The notes under the pieces: model-generated | Told to the model about the DNA's origin: nothing | Databases searched by the model: none | What the model saw: only the letters and a program-made list of their open reading frames with translations | In this document: one piece after another, positions 8,007 through 16,291 of the stretch | How the letters are laid out: every line of letters starts with the position of its first letter | Numbering within the stretch: position 1 is the stretch's first letter | NCBI GenBank assembly: GCA_965658595.1 | Contig: CBFHSW010000090.1 | Span: 1-36,649, forward strand | Length of the DNA: 36,649 bases | Origin: UBA1858 sp965658595 | Lineage (GTDB): Bacteria; Pseudomonadota; Gammaproteobacteria; UBA4575 | Direction: 5' to 3' | Made by a program: the position numbers and the translations under genes

Positions 8007-9377
8007 ATGGATGTAAACCCAAGTATTTTTAAAGCCTATGATATTCGCGGTGTCGTTGAAACGGATCTACGTCCTGAGGTTGTTAACTGCGTTGGCCAAG
8101 CATTGGCGACTTTACACCCCCAGTGTCAACGCGTAGTGGTTGGTCGAGATGGTCGTCTAACCAGCCCCAAATTGGCTGAACAACTGATTGCAGGTTTAAT
8201 GTCTGCGGGTGTCGATGTGATCGATATTGGGGAAGTCCCGACCCCAGTCTTATATTTTGCCACACACCATTGTAAAACAGGGTCTGGTCTAATGATCACA
8301 GGGAGTCACAATCCTCCTGAATACAATGGTATTAAAATGGTCATGGCAGAAAACACCTTATTTGGTGACATGATTCAAGACATCTATCAATGCATACAAG
8401 CAGGGCAGTTTGCTCAAGGGGAAGGCCGCTGCGAGCGTATCAATATACTGGATACTTACATCAATACTATCACTGCAGATATTCAGTTAGCCCGACCACT
8501 TAGGATAGGCGTGGATTGTGGTAATGGTGTCGCCGGTCCAGCTGCACTCAAGTTGTTCAAACAATTGGGTTGTCAGTTAACTGATCTCTATTGTGATGTT
8601 GATGGGACTTTTCCTAATCATCACCCTAATCCCAGTGAAATTGAGAACTTAGATGATCTTATTCAGCAAGTGAAAACTCATTCCCTTGATCTAGGGCTAG
8701 CCTTTGATGGTGATGGTGATCGTGTTGGAATCATTGATGATGAAGGACAAATCTTATTCCCTGATCGCCAGATGATGTTGTATGCCGAAGATGTGCTGGC
8801 ACGTCATCCTAATGCTGAAATTATCTTTGATGTGAAATCTACTCGTAATCTGGCTCACTATATTACTCAAGCTGGAGGACAAGCCACTATGTGGAAAACA
8901 GGGCATTCCTTCATAAAGAAAAAAATGAAAGAAACAGGAGCATTATTAGCAGGTGAAATGAGTGGCCATATCTTCTTTAAAGAGCGTTGGTTTGGGTTTG
9001 ATGATGGCTTATATGCTGCCGCACGCATGCTAGAAATTATTGCCAAACAGTCGGCGCCTGCCAGTGCTGTTTTCAAACAATTGCCAAATGACGTCAATAC
9101 GCCAGAAATTGTTGTACACTTAGCACAAGATGGACAACAACATGTGTTCATAGAACGTTTTGTTAGTGCCTGTTCGTTTCCTCAAGCTAAAGTATCGACG
9201 ATTGATGGCATACGTGCTGATTTCCCAGATGGTTGGGGGTTAGTTCGCGCTTCTAACACCACACCATCGTTGGTGATTCGTTTCGAGGCCGAATCAGAGA
9301 CTGCATTAACACGTATCAAAGAAGAATTTAAATGTCAGATTTTGGCAGTGGATGAGACCATTAATTTACCCATTTAA
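8007..9377 (+). CDS. algC: phosphomannomutase/phosphoglucomutase
   Basis: Alpha-D-phosphohexomutase interconverting the 1- and 6-phosphates of mannose and glucose, supplying precursors for surface polysaccharide or LPS. Seen: the phosphoserine loop TGSHNPPEYNG (S100), the Mg-binding DGDGDR (234-239), GEMSGHIFF in the sugar-specificity region and RASNTTPSLVIRFE in the C-terminal phosphate-binding domain. The ATG at 8007 has an AAAGG ribosome binding site about 9 nt upstream and gives 456 residues. Earlier in-frame starts lack support. Its position between dut and argB matches algC of Pseudomonas. Which sugar it prefers in vivo cannot be told from sequence. Confidence 0.93.
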   Translation: MDVNPSIFKAYDIRGVVETDLRPEVVNCVGQALATLHPQCQRVVVGRDGRLTSPKLAEQLIAGLMSAGVDVIDIGEVPTPVLYFATHHCKTGSGLMITGSHNPPEYNGIKMVMAENTLFGDMIQDIYQCIQAGQFAQGEGRCERINILDTYINTITADIQLARPLRIGVDCGNGVAGPAALKLFKQLGCQLTDLYCDVDGTFPNHHPNPSEIENLDDLIQQVKTHSLDLGLAFDGDGDRVGIIDDEGQILFPDRQMMLYAEDVLARHPNAEIIFDVKSTRNLAHYITQAGGQATMWKTGHSFIKKKMKETGALLAGEMSGHIFFKERWFGFDDGLYAAARMLEIIAKQSAPASAVFKQLPNDVNTPEIVVHLAQDGQQHVFIERFVSACSFPQAKVSTIDGIRADFPDGWGLVRASNTTPSLVIRFEAESETALTRIKEEFKCQILAVDETINLPI

Positions 9378-9381
9378 ACCC

Positions 9382-10266
9382 ATGAAACCAGAACAAGCAC
9401 TCAATACCGCAAAAGTCCTCAGCGAAGCCTTACCCTATATACAAAAGTTTTCGGGTAAAACCATCGTTGTGAAATATGGTGGCAATGCGATGACGGAACC
9501 GACTCTAAAAACCAGTTTCGCGCGAGACATAGTCCTTCTCAAGCAAGTTGGCCTGCAGCCTATTGTCGTGCATGGTGGTGGCCCACAAATTGGTGCATTG
9601 CTAGAAAAGCTTGGTAAAGAGAGTAAATTTGTCGGTGGTATGCGTGTCACAGATCAAGAAACCATGGATGTGGTAGAGATGGTGTTAGGTGGTAAAGTGA
9701 ACAAAGAAATTGTCCACCTGATTAACCAACAAGGTGGTAAAGCCATCGGTATGTCAGGTAAAGATGGTGACTTGATACACGCCGAACAATTACTCGTAGA
9801 AGCTGGTGATCCAGAAGCTTCGGCCTCAGAGATTATAGACCTAGGCCATGTCGGCAGTGTTACAGGTATTAATCCTGCTGTGCTTAATACTTTTATTGCC
9901 AATGACATCATTCCAGTCATCGCCCCTATAGGTGTTGGTGAAGATGGTCAAACTTATAACATCAATGCAGACTCGGTTGCTTCCAGTATCGCCTCCGTAA
10001 TGGCGAGCGAAAAACTTATCCTGCTGACTAACACTGCCGGAGTTATGCAAGACGATGAATTACTTACCGGTCTAACTCCAGAAAATATTCAGGCATTAAT
10101 TAAATCTGGTGTGATCAATGGTGGCATGATTCCTAAGGTAAACTGTGCCATCAATGCTATACAATCGGGAGTGCATACCGCACATATTATCGATGGTCGT
10201 GTTGAACATGCCGTATTACTGGAATTATTTACCGACGAAGGTGTTGGCACGCTGATAGGTCGTTAG
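9382..10266 (+). CDS. argB: acetylglutamate kinase
   Basis: Phosphorylates N-acetyl-L-glutamate in the second step of arginine synthesis; amino-acid kinase fold. Seen: VVKYGGNAM near the N-terminus (catalytic lysine about residue 31), the glycine-rich VVHGGGPQIG (62-71), GKDGDLI, and NINADSVASSIA for ATP/substrate contacts, ending GVGTLIGR. The ATG at 9382, 4 nt after the algC stop, gives 294 residues. An upstream in-frame ATG at 9352 lies inside algC and adds ten unconserved residues. The N-terminal helix AKVLSEALPYIQKFSGKT resembles that of arginine-inhibited hexameric enzymes, so feedback inhibition is likely but inferred. Confidence 0.96.
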   Translation: MKPEQALNTAKVLSEALPYIQKFSGKTIVVKYGGNAMTEPTLKTSFARDIVLLKQVGLQPIVVHGGGPQIGALLEKLGKESKFVGGMRVTDQETMDVVEMVLGGKVNKEIVHLINQQGGKAIGMSGKDGDLIHAEQLLVEAGDPEASASEIIDLGHVGSVTGINPAVLNTFIANDIIPVIAPIGVGEDGQTYNINADSVASSIASVMASEKLILLTNTAGVMQDDELLTGLTPENIQALIKSGVINGGMIPKVNCAINAIQSGVHTAHIIDGRVEHAVLLELFTDEGVGTLIGR

Positions 10267-10320
10267 GATCTGATTATTTCCATTCAGTTCACCAGCTACA
10301 ATTATTATCTGTTCTATCGA

Positions 10321-10349
10321 TTCTCAATAACTTGTAAATCCATTATAAT
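10321..10349 (+). promoter_or_regulatory. predicted promoter of the alpha/beta hydrolase gene
   Basis: A perfect -10 TATAAT at 10344-10349 lies 17 bp after TTCTCA (4 of 6) at 10321-10326. Transcription would begin near 10356, about 55 nt before the ATG. It lies in the 144 bp argB-hydrolase gap, which shows no other structure. Confidence 0.45.
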
Positions 10350-10410
10350 TCGACGATTCAAGTTGTTGTTGTATTTGATAATATTGTTCATGTGTAACTA
10401 TCTGTAGGCT

Positions 10411-10980
10411 ATGAACATCATATTAGTTCACGGTATCTTTGATAATAGTAGACTGCTTGCACCCATGTCCAAAGCTTTAGAAGCGCATGGCCATCTTTGC
10501 TATCGCCCAAGTTTAAAACCCTCCAGTGCACGTTTAGGTATCGCTGATCTTGCCTTAAAATTACGTGACTATATCGATACGACCCTGACGCATGATGATG
10601 ACTTTGTATTGGTCGGATTTAGTATGGGCTGTTTAATTTCAAGATACTATTTACAAGAACTCGAGGGCCATCAACGCTGCCCAATCTTTCATGCCATCTC
10701 AGGGCCACATCATGGTTCATGGTGGGCATTATTATTTTTCTGGCAAGGCGCTAGAGAGATGAGACCACATAGTAAATTTCTACAAACCCTAGAAAAATCT
10801 CAACATCGATTGAGTCACATGGCCATTTATAGTTACAGAACACCCTATGACTTGATGATATTACCCTCAAAGAGTTCACACTGGGTGATGGCAGAAAACC
10901 ATGTTTCCCATACGCTACTTCATCATTTGATGGTGAAGGATAAAATTATTACACACATGATCGTACAATCTATCGCTTAG
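10411..10980 (+). CDS. small alpha/beta hydrolase, lipase/esterase-like
   Basis: A 189-residue alpha/beta hydrolase. Strand 1 and the oxyanion region read IILVHGIFDNS at the N-terminus. The nucleophile elbow is GFSMG (S73 of about residues 71-75). A likely acid is the aspartate in TPYDLMILPS, and a likely catalytic histidine is in ENHVSHTLLHH. There is no signal peptide, so it is probably cytoplasmic. It resembles the short lipase-like proteins with little or no lid domain. The substrate is unknown. It has its own predicted promoter and converges on pyrE. It replaces nothing obvious in the argB-pyrE order. Confidence 0.8.
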   Translation: MNIILVHGIFDNSRLLAPMSKALEAHGHLCYRPSLKPSSARLGIADLALKLRDYIDTTLTHDDDFVLVGFSMGCLISRYYLQELEGHQRCPIFHAISGPHHGSWWALLFFWQGAREMRPHSKFLQTLEKSQHRLSHMAIYSYRTPYDLMILPSKSSHWVMAENHVSHTLLHHLMVKDKIITHMIVQSIA

Positions 10981-11027
10981 TCACTTTTAACACACTCGTC
11001 AATGCCGGATTTTTAGTGACGATCAGC

Positions 11028-11663
11028 TCATACACCATAAGCTTCCCGGTAGGCAGTCAATTGAATCAGTTGTTTTGCTAGATCATCTCTACCTTGTGCA
11101 AAACTCAATAAATCCTGTAATCGCGCTATCGCCAATACTGGTACTTGATAGCTGTCTTCGATTTCTTGTATGGCACTTTTCCCCTGTGGGCCTTTTTCTT
11201 GTCGATCGAGTGCGACAATTACTGCGGCCAACTCAGCCTCCGAATCATTAATGATAGTCATACTCTCTCGTATAGCTGTTCCAGCAGTAATGACATCATC
11301 CACAATGACGATTTTCCCGTTCAATTCGGCGCCCACTAAAGACCCTGCTTCGCCATGAGTTTTAGCCTCTTTACGATTGAATGTGACGCCTACTGATCGT
11401 TGGTGCTGATTGTGTAAAGCAATAGAAACTGCGGTTGCCAGCGGTATACCTTTGTATGCCGGGCCAAATAAGCTATCGAACTCTACCCCAAAATCTATCA
11501 ATGTCTGTGCGTAATATTCACCCAGCTTACTGAAGTCTTCACCCTGATTAAATTTTCCAGCATTAAAAAAATATGGGCTTAGTCGTCCTGACTTAAGGGT
11601 GAAATCACCAAATAATAAGGCTTCTCTTTGCAATGCAAATTCTACAAATTCGTTTGGTTCCAT
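11028..11663 (-). CDS. pyrE: orotate phosphoribosyltransferase
   Basis: Transfers ribose-5-phosphate from PRPP to orotate, giving OMP, in pyrimidine synthesis. Seen: FTLKSGRLSPYFFN near the N-terminus, GPAYKGIPLA, the flexible-loop FNRKEAKTHGE and the PRPP motif IVDDVITAGTA (about 120-130). The ATG at 11663 gives 211 residues, close to the usual 213. The longer frame to 11720 would begin upstream of the predicted promoter -10 and is unlikely. Divergent from the exonuclease III/Crc-family gene, as in Pseudomonas. Confidence 0.95.
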   Translation of the reverse strand: MEPNEFVEFALQREALLFGDFTLKSGRLSPYFFNAGKFNQGEDFSKLGEYYAQTLIDFGVEFDSLFGPAYKGIPLATAVSIALHNQHQRSVGVTFNRKEAKTHGEAGSLVGAELNGKIVIVDDVITAGTAIRESMTIINDSEAELAAVIVALDRQEKGPQGKSAIQEIEDSYQVPVLAIARLQDLLSFAQGRDDLAKQLIQLTAYREAYGV

Positions 11664-11704
11664 AATCGCTTTCGTCTGTTTGATAATGCCTGTAAGTTGT
11701 GTGC

Positions 11705-11733
11705 ATGCTAAAGTAAGCACACATCTTTAACAA
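11705..11733 (-). promoter_or_regulatory. predicted pyrE promoter
   Basis: On the minus strand, TTGTTA (11728-11733) and TAGCAT (11705-11710) are 17 bp apart, each with 4 of 6 consensus matches. The start would be near 11698, giving a leader of about 35 nt. No hairpin followed by a T run (a UTP-sensing attenuator) is evident in that leader. Confidence 0.35.
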
Positions 11734-11829
11734 TGAGTGTTTAACAATTTTTTAATATCATACTCAGCCTACAGCATTTACACCTAATTCTTAACACCAT
11801 AAATATTATTAACTGGGTTCAATACTATC

Positions 11830-12615
11830 GTGTCAAAAGTAAAAATAATTTCCTTAAATGCCAATGGCATTCGTGCCGCCGCCAAGAAAGGCGTATTTGA
11901 TTGGCTGGCTGAACAACGTGCTGATGTCGTATGTATACAAGAAACCAAGGCGCAGCTTGGCCAATTAATCGACAACCCTGTTTTCTTTCCTGAAGGTTAT
12001 CATTGCACTTATGTTGATGCCATCAAGAAAGGTTACAGTGGTGTTGCGGTGTATTCCAAACATAAGCCGCAAAAAGTCATCACTCATCTCGGCATAGAAG
12101 AGTTTGATAACGAAGGCCGTTACTTAGAGGTACAATTTGAAAATATCGCAGTAGTGTCTTTATATGCACCTTCAGGGTCCTCTGGTGATGCACGTCAGCA
12201 GGCAAAGTTCCGCTTTATGGAAGTCTTCATGAAACATATGAAATCTCTCAAACGACGTAAACGAGAATATATAATTTGTGGTGACTGGAACATCGCTCAC
12301 AAAGAAATCGATTTAAAAAACTGGAAGGGGAACAAGAAAAACTCAGGCTTCTTACCTGAGGAGCGTGCTTGGTTAGATCAACTATTCGAACAAGAGCATT
12401 ATGTTGATGTCTTCCGTGAAGTTAATCAGGAATCAGACCAATATACTTGGTGGTCTAATCGTGGCCAAGCCTGGGCTAACAATGTCGGTTGGCGTATTGA
12501 TTATCACATCGCCACATCTGGTATTGCTGGATGTGCAAAAACAGTCGATATTTATAAAGATCAGCGTTTTTCTGATCATGCACCACTGACCATTGATTAC
12601 CAACTCAAGTTATAG
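11830..12615 (+). CDS. exodeoxyribonuclease III / Crc-family protein with intact catalytic residues
   Basis: A 261-residue endonuclease/exonuclease/phosphatase-fold protein of the ExoIII family. The position beside pyrE is that of crc in Pseudomonas, and segments such as RRKREYI, LKNW, GFLxxERAW and DYQL match the Crc branch. Unlike Crc, the nuclease residues are present: N10, E38 (IQETKA), Y112, D152 and N154 (GDWNIA), D224 (RIDY), D249 and H250 (SDHAPL). It is therefore probably an active AP endonuclease/3'-exonuclease rather than a translational repressor. The start is GTG at 11830. A second family member (xthA) is at 16292-17053. Confidence 0.9.
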   Translation: MSKVKIISLNANGIRAAAKKGVFDWLAEQRADVVCIQETKAQLGQLIDNPVFFPEGYHCTYVDAIKKGYSGVAVYSKHKPQKVITHLGIEEFDNEGRYLEVQFENIAVVSLYAPSGSSGDARQQAKFRFMEVFMKHMKSLKRRKREYIICGDWNIAHKEIDLKNWKGNKKNSGFLPEERAWLDQLFEQEHYVDVFREVNQESDQYTWWSNRGQAWANNVGWRIDYHIATSGIAGCAKTVDIYKDQRFSDHAPLTIDYQLKL

Positions 12616-12676
12616 TTACCCATAATTTCATCCCTTCACTGAGCGATAAGCACAAAAAGGCTATGATTAAATCATT

Positions 12677-14182
12677 ATGAAACAACTGTTTGGTAAAAAC
12701 GTACTCGCTTTATTCTTTTTGGGGATTTGTTCTGGTCTTCCATTGTTACTAGTATTTGGCACATTATCAGTCTGGCTACGTGAAGCGGATATTGAACGTT
12801 CCACTATCGGATTCCTCAGTTGGGCTGGTCTTTCTTATGCCTTTAAGTTTGTATGGGCGCCAGCAGTCGATCATCTCTCCTTACCCATACTCACACGTTT
12901 ATTTGGCCGCCGTCGCAGTTGGATACTATTGTCCCAATCTTTCATTATTGCAGCTCTGCTATGGATGTCCTTATGGGATCCACAATTTAATCAGGTGAGT
13001 TTATTCGCCTTAGCTGCCGGCGCAGTCATGTTAGGTTTCGCGTCAGCTACTCAAGACATCGTGATTGACGCTTATCGCATTGATATTGCCGATAACGATC
13101 AGCAAACATTATTAGCTGGTGTAGCGATAGCGGGTTATCGAATTGGAATGTTGTTTGCGGGTGCGGGTGCGTTAGAACTCAGTGAACTGTTTAATCACAG
13201 TGAAGGTTATTCAGCCGCCTCATGGCAACTCGCTTATCAGTGCATGGCAATTTTTATGTTGATAGGCATTGTAACCACTCTAGTCATGCGTGAACCACAC
13301 ACACCTCAGGCACGTGTAGTCATACACAATAACCTAAAGCTATTCCTACACTTTATATTAGTCATTACTAGTTTTGTTATTTGCTTCTTTGCACTTGGTC
13401 TTGTTATCGACAACTTCTTGTCGCCACTCGCTAATGTCACTTATTCTTGGCTGGACTTCTTACTTGCTTGCTTGCGTATGCTTGTATCCGTTGCAACAGC
13501 CATATTGGTGGGTAATCGTCTGTGTTATTTCGGCTTTTTAGAGAGCCAGGAATTCCACGCGGTCTATGTCTCACCCTTCACCGATTTCTTTACTCGTTAT
13601 GGTCAAATGGCCATATGGTTGTTATTAATCATTTGTTTTTATCGCACATCCGACATTGTCATGGGTGTAATGGCTAAGGTGTTTTACGTAGATATGGGTT
13701 ATAGCAAAACTGAAATCAGTCGTATCAGTTTTATTTTTGGTACCTTGGTCAGTTTAGTGGGTGGCATTCTCGGTGGTATTTTTGCCTATCGCTACGGCAT
13801 TATGAAGATTTTACTCTTAGGTGCCTTAACCGCTTCCACCTCTAACTTGTTGTTTATCTATCTTGCTAGTCTAAGTGAGCCTTCGACTACCGCTTTAACA
13901 CTAGCGATTGTTGCTGACAATCTAGCCGGTGGTTTAGCCGGCGGTGTAGCAGTGGCTTTTTTATCATCATTAGTGAATAGACAGTTTAGCGCTACTCAAT
14001 ATGCAGCTTTCAGCGCCATCACTCTACTGTTCCCTAAATTATTAGCAGGGTATTCTGGAACATTTATCGATGCACTAGGTTACCAATACTTTTTCGCATT
14101 GACGGCCCTAATGGGTCTGCCTGTGATCTTGCTGATCATTTATATTTGGAGACCCTATAAAAATACTACAAATATGTCATAA
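12677..14182 (+). CDS. ampG: AmpG-type muropeptide permease (MFS)
   Basis: A 501-residue major facilitator protein with about 12 or more hydrophobic segments. The N-terminal signature (GICSGLPLLLVFGTLSVWL, then WAGLSYAFKFVWAPAVDHL and LFGRRRSWILLSQ) is typical of AmpG, the inner-membrane importer of GlcNAc-anhydroMurNAc peptides for cell-wall recycling. It follows the exonuclease gene by 61 nt and precedes the DUF4197 gene by 32 nt, so the three may be co-transcribed. An L,D-transpeptidase lies 0.8 kb away on the opposite strand. No ampC or ampR is visible. Confidence 0.88.
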   Translation: MKQLFGKNVLALFFLGICSGLPLLLVFGTLSVWLREADIERSTIGFLSWAGLSYAFKFVWAPAVDHLSLPILTRLFGRRRSWILLSQSFIIAALLWMSLWDPQFNQVSLFALAAGAVMLGFASATQDIVIDAYRIDIADNDQQTLLAGVAIAGYRIGMLFAGAGALELSELFNHSEGYSAASWQLAYQCMAIFMLIGIVTTLVMREPHTPQARVVIHNNLKLFLHFILVITSFVICFFALGLVIDNFLSPLANVTYSWLDFLLACLRMLVSVATAILVGNRLCYFGFLESQEFHAVYVSPFTDFFTRYGQMAIWLLLIICFYRTSDIVMGVMAKVFYVDMGYSKTEISRISFIFGTLVSLVGGILGGIFAYRYGIMKILLLGALTASTSNLLFIYLASLSEPSTTALTLAIVADNLAGGLAGGVAVAFLSSLVNRQFSATQYAAFSAITLLFPKLLAGYSGTFIDALGYQYFFALTALMGLPVILLIIYIWRPYKNTTNMS

Positions 14183-14214
14183 TAAGCCTCGCTCTAAGTC
14201 TACTGTGGTTTACT

Positions 14215-14952
14215 ATGCTCAAGTTATTCATTTTCACAACTCTACTGGTGCTATCTTCACAGATTAACGCTAATTGGTTCTCTGATATCAGAAATGTTTT
14301 TTCATCTGATGACTCTGTGAGCTCAGATCCACAAAATGTACAAAGTGAACTTACCGATAACACTATTGCTAACGCACTAAAACAAGCACTATTGAATGGC
14401 ACTTCTGATGTTATTAATCAGTTGAGTAATAGCGGTGGCTTCAATCAAGATGAGACTATTCGCATTCCATTTCCTGACAGCCTCAAAATCGTTCAAACCT
14501 CTCTTGATAAGATAGGCATGGGTGGTTCACTGAGTGAATTACAAAACAAACTCAATCAAGCCGCAGAGCTTGCAACAGTGAAAGCCAGACCTTTATTTGT
14601 AGATGCTATAAAAGCACTCAGCTGGTCAGATGTTCGAACACTCCTGAATGGGCCTGATGATGATGCTACTCGTTACTTTCAAGAAAGAATGTCGGACCCA
14701 TTGAAAAGTGAAATGATGGCCGTAGTTGACGAAAGTCTTAGTAAAGTCGGCGCTGTTAAATCCTACAACAGTGTCATGAACAGTTACAATGCCTTGCCTT
14801 TCGTACCGCAAATTGATGCTGATTTATCTAATCACGTGACGAATAGAGGTATAGCAGGTATTTTTTATTATCTTGCTATTGAAGAGAAAAATATACGTAA
14901 TAACCCAGCTAAACGCACGACTGAATTATTGAGAGAAGTGTTCAGCGACTAG
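14215..14952 (+). CDS. DUF4197 family exported protein
   Basis: A 245-residue protein with an N-terminal signal peptide (MLKLFIFTTLLVLSSQINA, probable cleavage near ANW), so it is probably periplasmic. The body matches DUF4197 landmarks: ALKQALLNGTSDVINQL, IRIPFPDSLK, KARPLFVDAIKALSW, LNGPDDDATRYFQ, LPFVPQIDADLSNHVT, IFYYLAIEEKNIRNNPA and TTELLREVF. No function is known for the family. It is probably co-transcribed with ampG and converges on the L,D-transpeptidase gene with only 8 bp between stop codons. Confidence 0.85.
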   Translation: MLKLFIFTTLLVLSSQINANWFSDIRNVFSSDDSVSSDPQNVQSELTDNTIANALKQALLNGTSDVINQLSNSGGFNQDETIRIPFPDSLKIVQTSLDKIGMGGSLSELQNKLNQAAELATVKARPLFVDAIKALSWSDVRTLLNGPDDDATRYFQERMSDPLKSEMMAVVDESLSKVGAVKSYNSVMNSYNALPFVPQIDADLSNHVTNRGIAGIFYYLAIEEKNIRNNPAKRTTELLREVFSD

Positions 14953-14960
14953 GTTTTGTA

Positions 14961-15545
14961 CTAGGGTTTTATATGAATAACGGTGTTGTCTTCAACCAAG
15001 TGCCAGACTTCCAACATGTCTTGATTCTCTAATGCTATACAACCTTCCGTCCAATCTTTTTTCCTGAAGGTTAATCTTATTCGCTCATCCCAATCACTGG
15101 GCTGACCATGAATCATGATTTCACCTCCGGGATTAATGCCTTTTGCTTTGGCTTCCTTCATTTGTTTTTCGTTAGGGTAATCCACATGTATGGAACGAAA
15201 AAAACGGCTATTAGGGTTACGCCAATCTAAACTATAAATACCCTCTGGTGTGCGAGAATCGCCTTCTTGAAATTTTTGTCCTATAGGTTCTTGCCCCAAT
15301 GCAATGTTATATGATTTGATAATTTTACTGCCTGCATATAAGTCCAGCTTGCGATCTTGTTTTCGCACAACAACATAGTTAATCTTTTCTTGTACCTTCA
15401 CGCGCTCATCCAACCTTGGCGTAAATAACTGCATAGCAATCGGATCAAGTTCTTCATGGTTTAACTTATCTACCGGTGTGGCGTTTACCCAGCTAAAATA
15501 ACAACACCACACTAATATATGCACGCTCTTTATCAAAGACATCAT
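14961..15545 (-). CDS. L,D-transpeptidase (YkuD domain)
   Basis: Secreted cell-wall enzyme of the YkuD family, forming or exchanging 3-3 peptide cross-links or related bonds. There is a hydrophobic N-terminal signal (SLIKSVHILVWCCYFSW, probable cut near NATP). The catalytic domain has GDSRTPEGIYSL, IMIHG (H146) and the active-site motif WTEGCIALEN (C169); the usual SHGC serine is a threonine here (TEGC). Two adjacent ATGs (15545 and 15542) are the best starts; TTG at 15557 is less likely. It lies 26 nt after the orphan ParA-type gene on the same strand, suggesting co-transcription. Confidence 0.9.
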   Translation of the reverse strand: MMSLIKSVHILVWCCYFSWVNATPVDKLNHEELDPIAMQLFTPRLDERVKVQEKINYVVVRKQDRKLDLYAGSKIIKSYNIALGQEPIGQKFQEGDSRTPEGIYSLDWRNPNSRFFRSIHVDYPNEKQMKEAKAKGINPGGEIMIHGQPSDWDERIRLTFRKKDWTEGCIALENQDMLEVWHLVEDNTVIHIKP

Positions 15546-15571
15546 GCTCAGTTCCAAATGAATCTTAACGA

Positions 15572-16216
15572 TTAAGCCTGACTACGTTTACTCTTAATCC
15601 ATTTGATGATGGGCGTCCATTGCTCACGGTCAACTGCCGTTGCTGCAGGGCCCATATCGTAGATGCCAAGTCCTCTATCTGCGGCTCTGACATAATTTTG
15701 ACTATCGCGAAGCATAGTTAAATAAGGCACTTTTTGTTGACGCAAAAACTCCTCTAACTCTGATGAGATATTAGTAATTTCTCGTGCTCGATTGGCGACT
15801 AAGGCAATCTTGGCTTTTTTCTGTGCTACTGGTGCTGATTTTTTTATTTCAGCAATATATTTCTCAGCGGCTCGCATGTCTATCGGCGACGGTAAAACGG
15901 GAATTAATATAGTTTGTGCTTTTCTGATTAAGCGTGATAATTCTCCGCCTCGTATACCAGCGGGAACATCCATGATCACAATATCAGTATTACGTTTAGC
16001 TTTTTCAGGATTTTTCTTGAATGCCGCTATGCCTTGTATTGCTGGTTTACCAGCTGATCTCTCCGACAACCAATCCAAACTGCTACTCTGTTCATCGTAA
16101 TCCATCAACACAACTTTTTGTTTTTGTGCCGCAAAATAACTAGCCAGATTGGTTGCTAGTGTTGTTTTGCCTGAACCGCCTTTAGCATTCGCTATCATGA
16201 TATGACGCATACTCAT
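15572..16216 (-). CDS. orphan ParA/MinD-type ATPase
   Basis: A 214-residue deviant-Walker ATPase: ANAKGGSGKTTLATNLA (P-loop, residues about 10-26), VVLMDYDEQSSSLDW (A' motif) and IVIMDVPAG (Walker B). Its short length and the lack of an N-terminal HTH resemble small ParA/McdA-like positioning ATPases. There is no ParB-like gene beside it; the chromosomal parA-parB pair lies at 31.7-33.4 kb. The ATG at 16216 is preceded by AAGG at 5 nt spacing. Cargo unknown. The adjacent L,D-transpeptidase is the only apparent partner gene, and this link is inference. Confidence 0.88.
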   Translation of the reverse strand: MSMRHIMIANAKGGSGKTTLATNLASYFAAQKQKVVLMDYDEQSSSLDWLSERSAGKPAIQGIAAFKKNPEKAKRNTDIVIMDVPAGIRGGELSRLIRKAQTILIPVLPSPIDMRAAEKYIAEIKKSAPVAQKKAKIALVANRAREITNISSELEEFLRQQKVPYLTMLRDSQNYVRAADRGLGIYDMGPAATAVDREQWTPIIKWIKSKRSQA

Positions 16217-16291
16217 CACCGCCTTATTAGATTTCGTTGACTTGATACAAGAGTGTGAACTAAGCGTGCCAGAGTGACAAGGCTCTGTTGC

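Noticed and set aside
10411..10980. BioH-like pimeloyl-ACP esterase to complete the biotin genes
   Set aside because: The GFSMG elbow is generic, the protein is much shorter than BioH (about 189 versus 256 residues) and it is 5 kb from bioF.
16268..16290. Possible terminator between xthA and the orphan ParA gene (CAGAG/CTCTG stem)
   Set aside because: Only five base pairs and no T run on the transcribed side.
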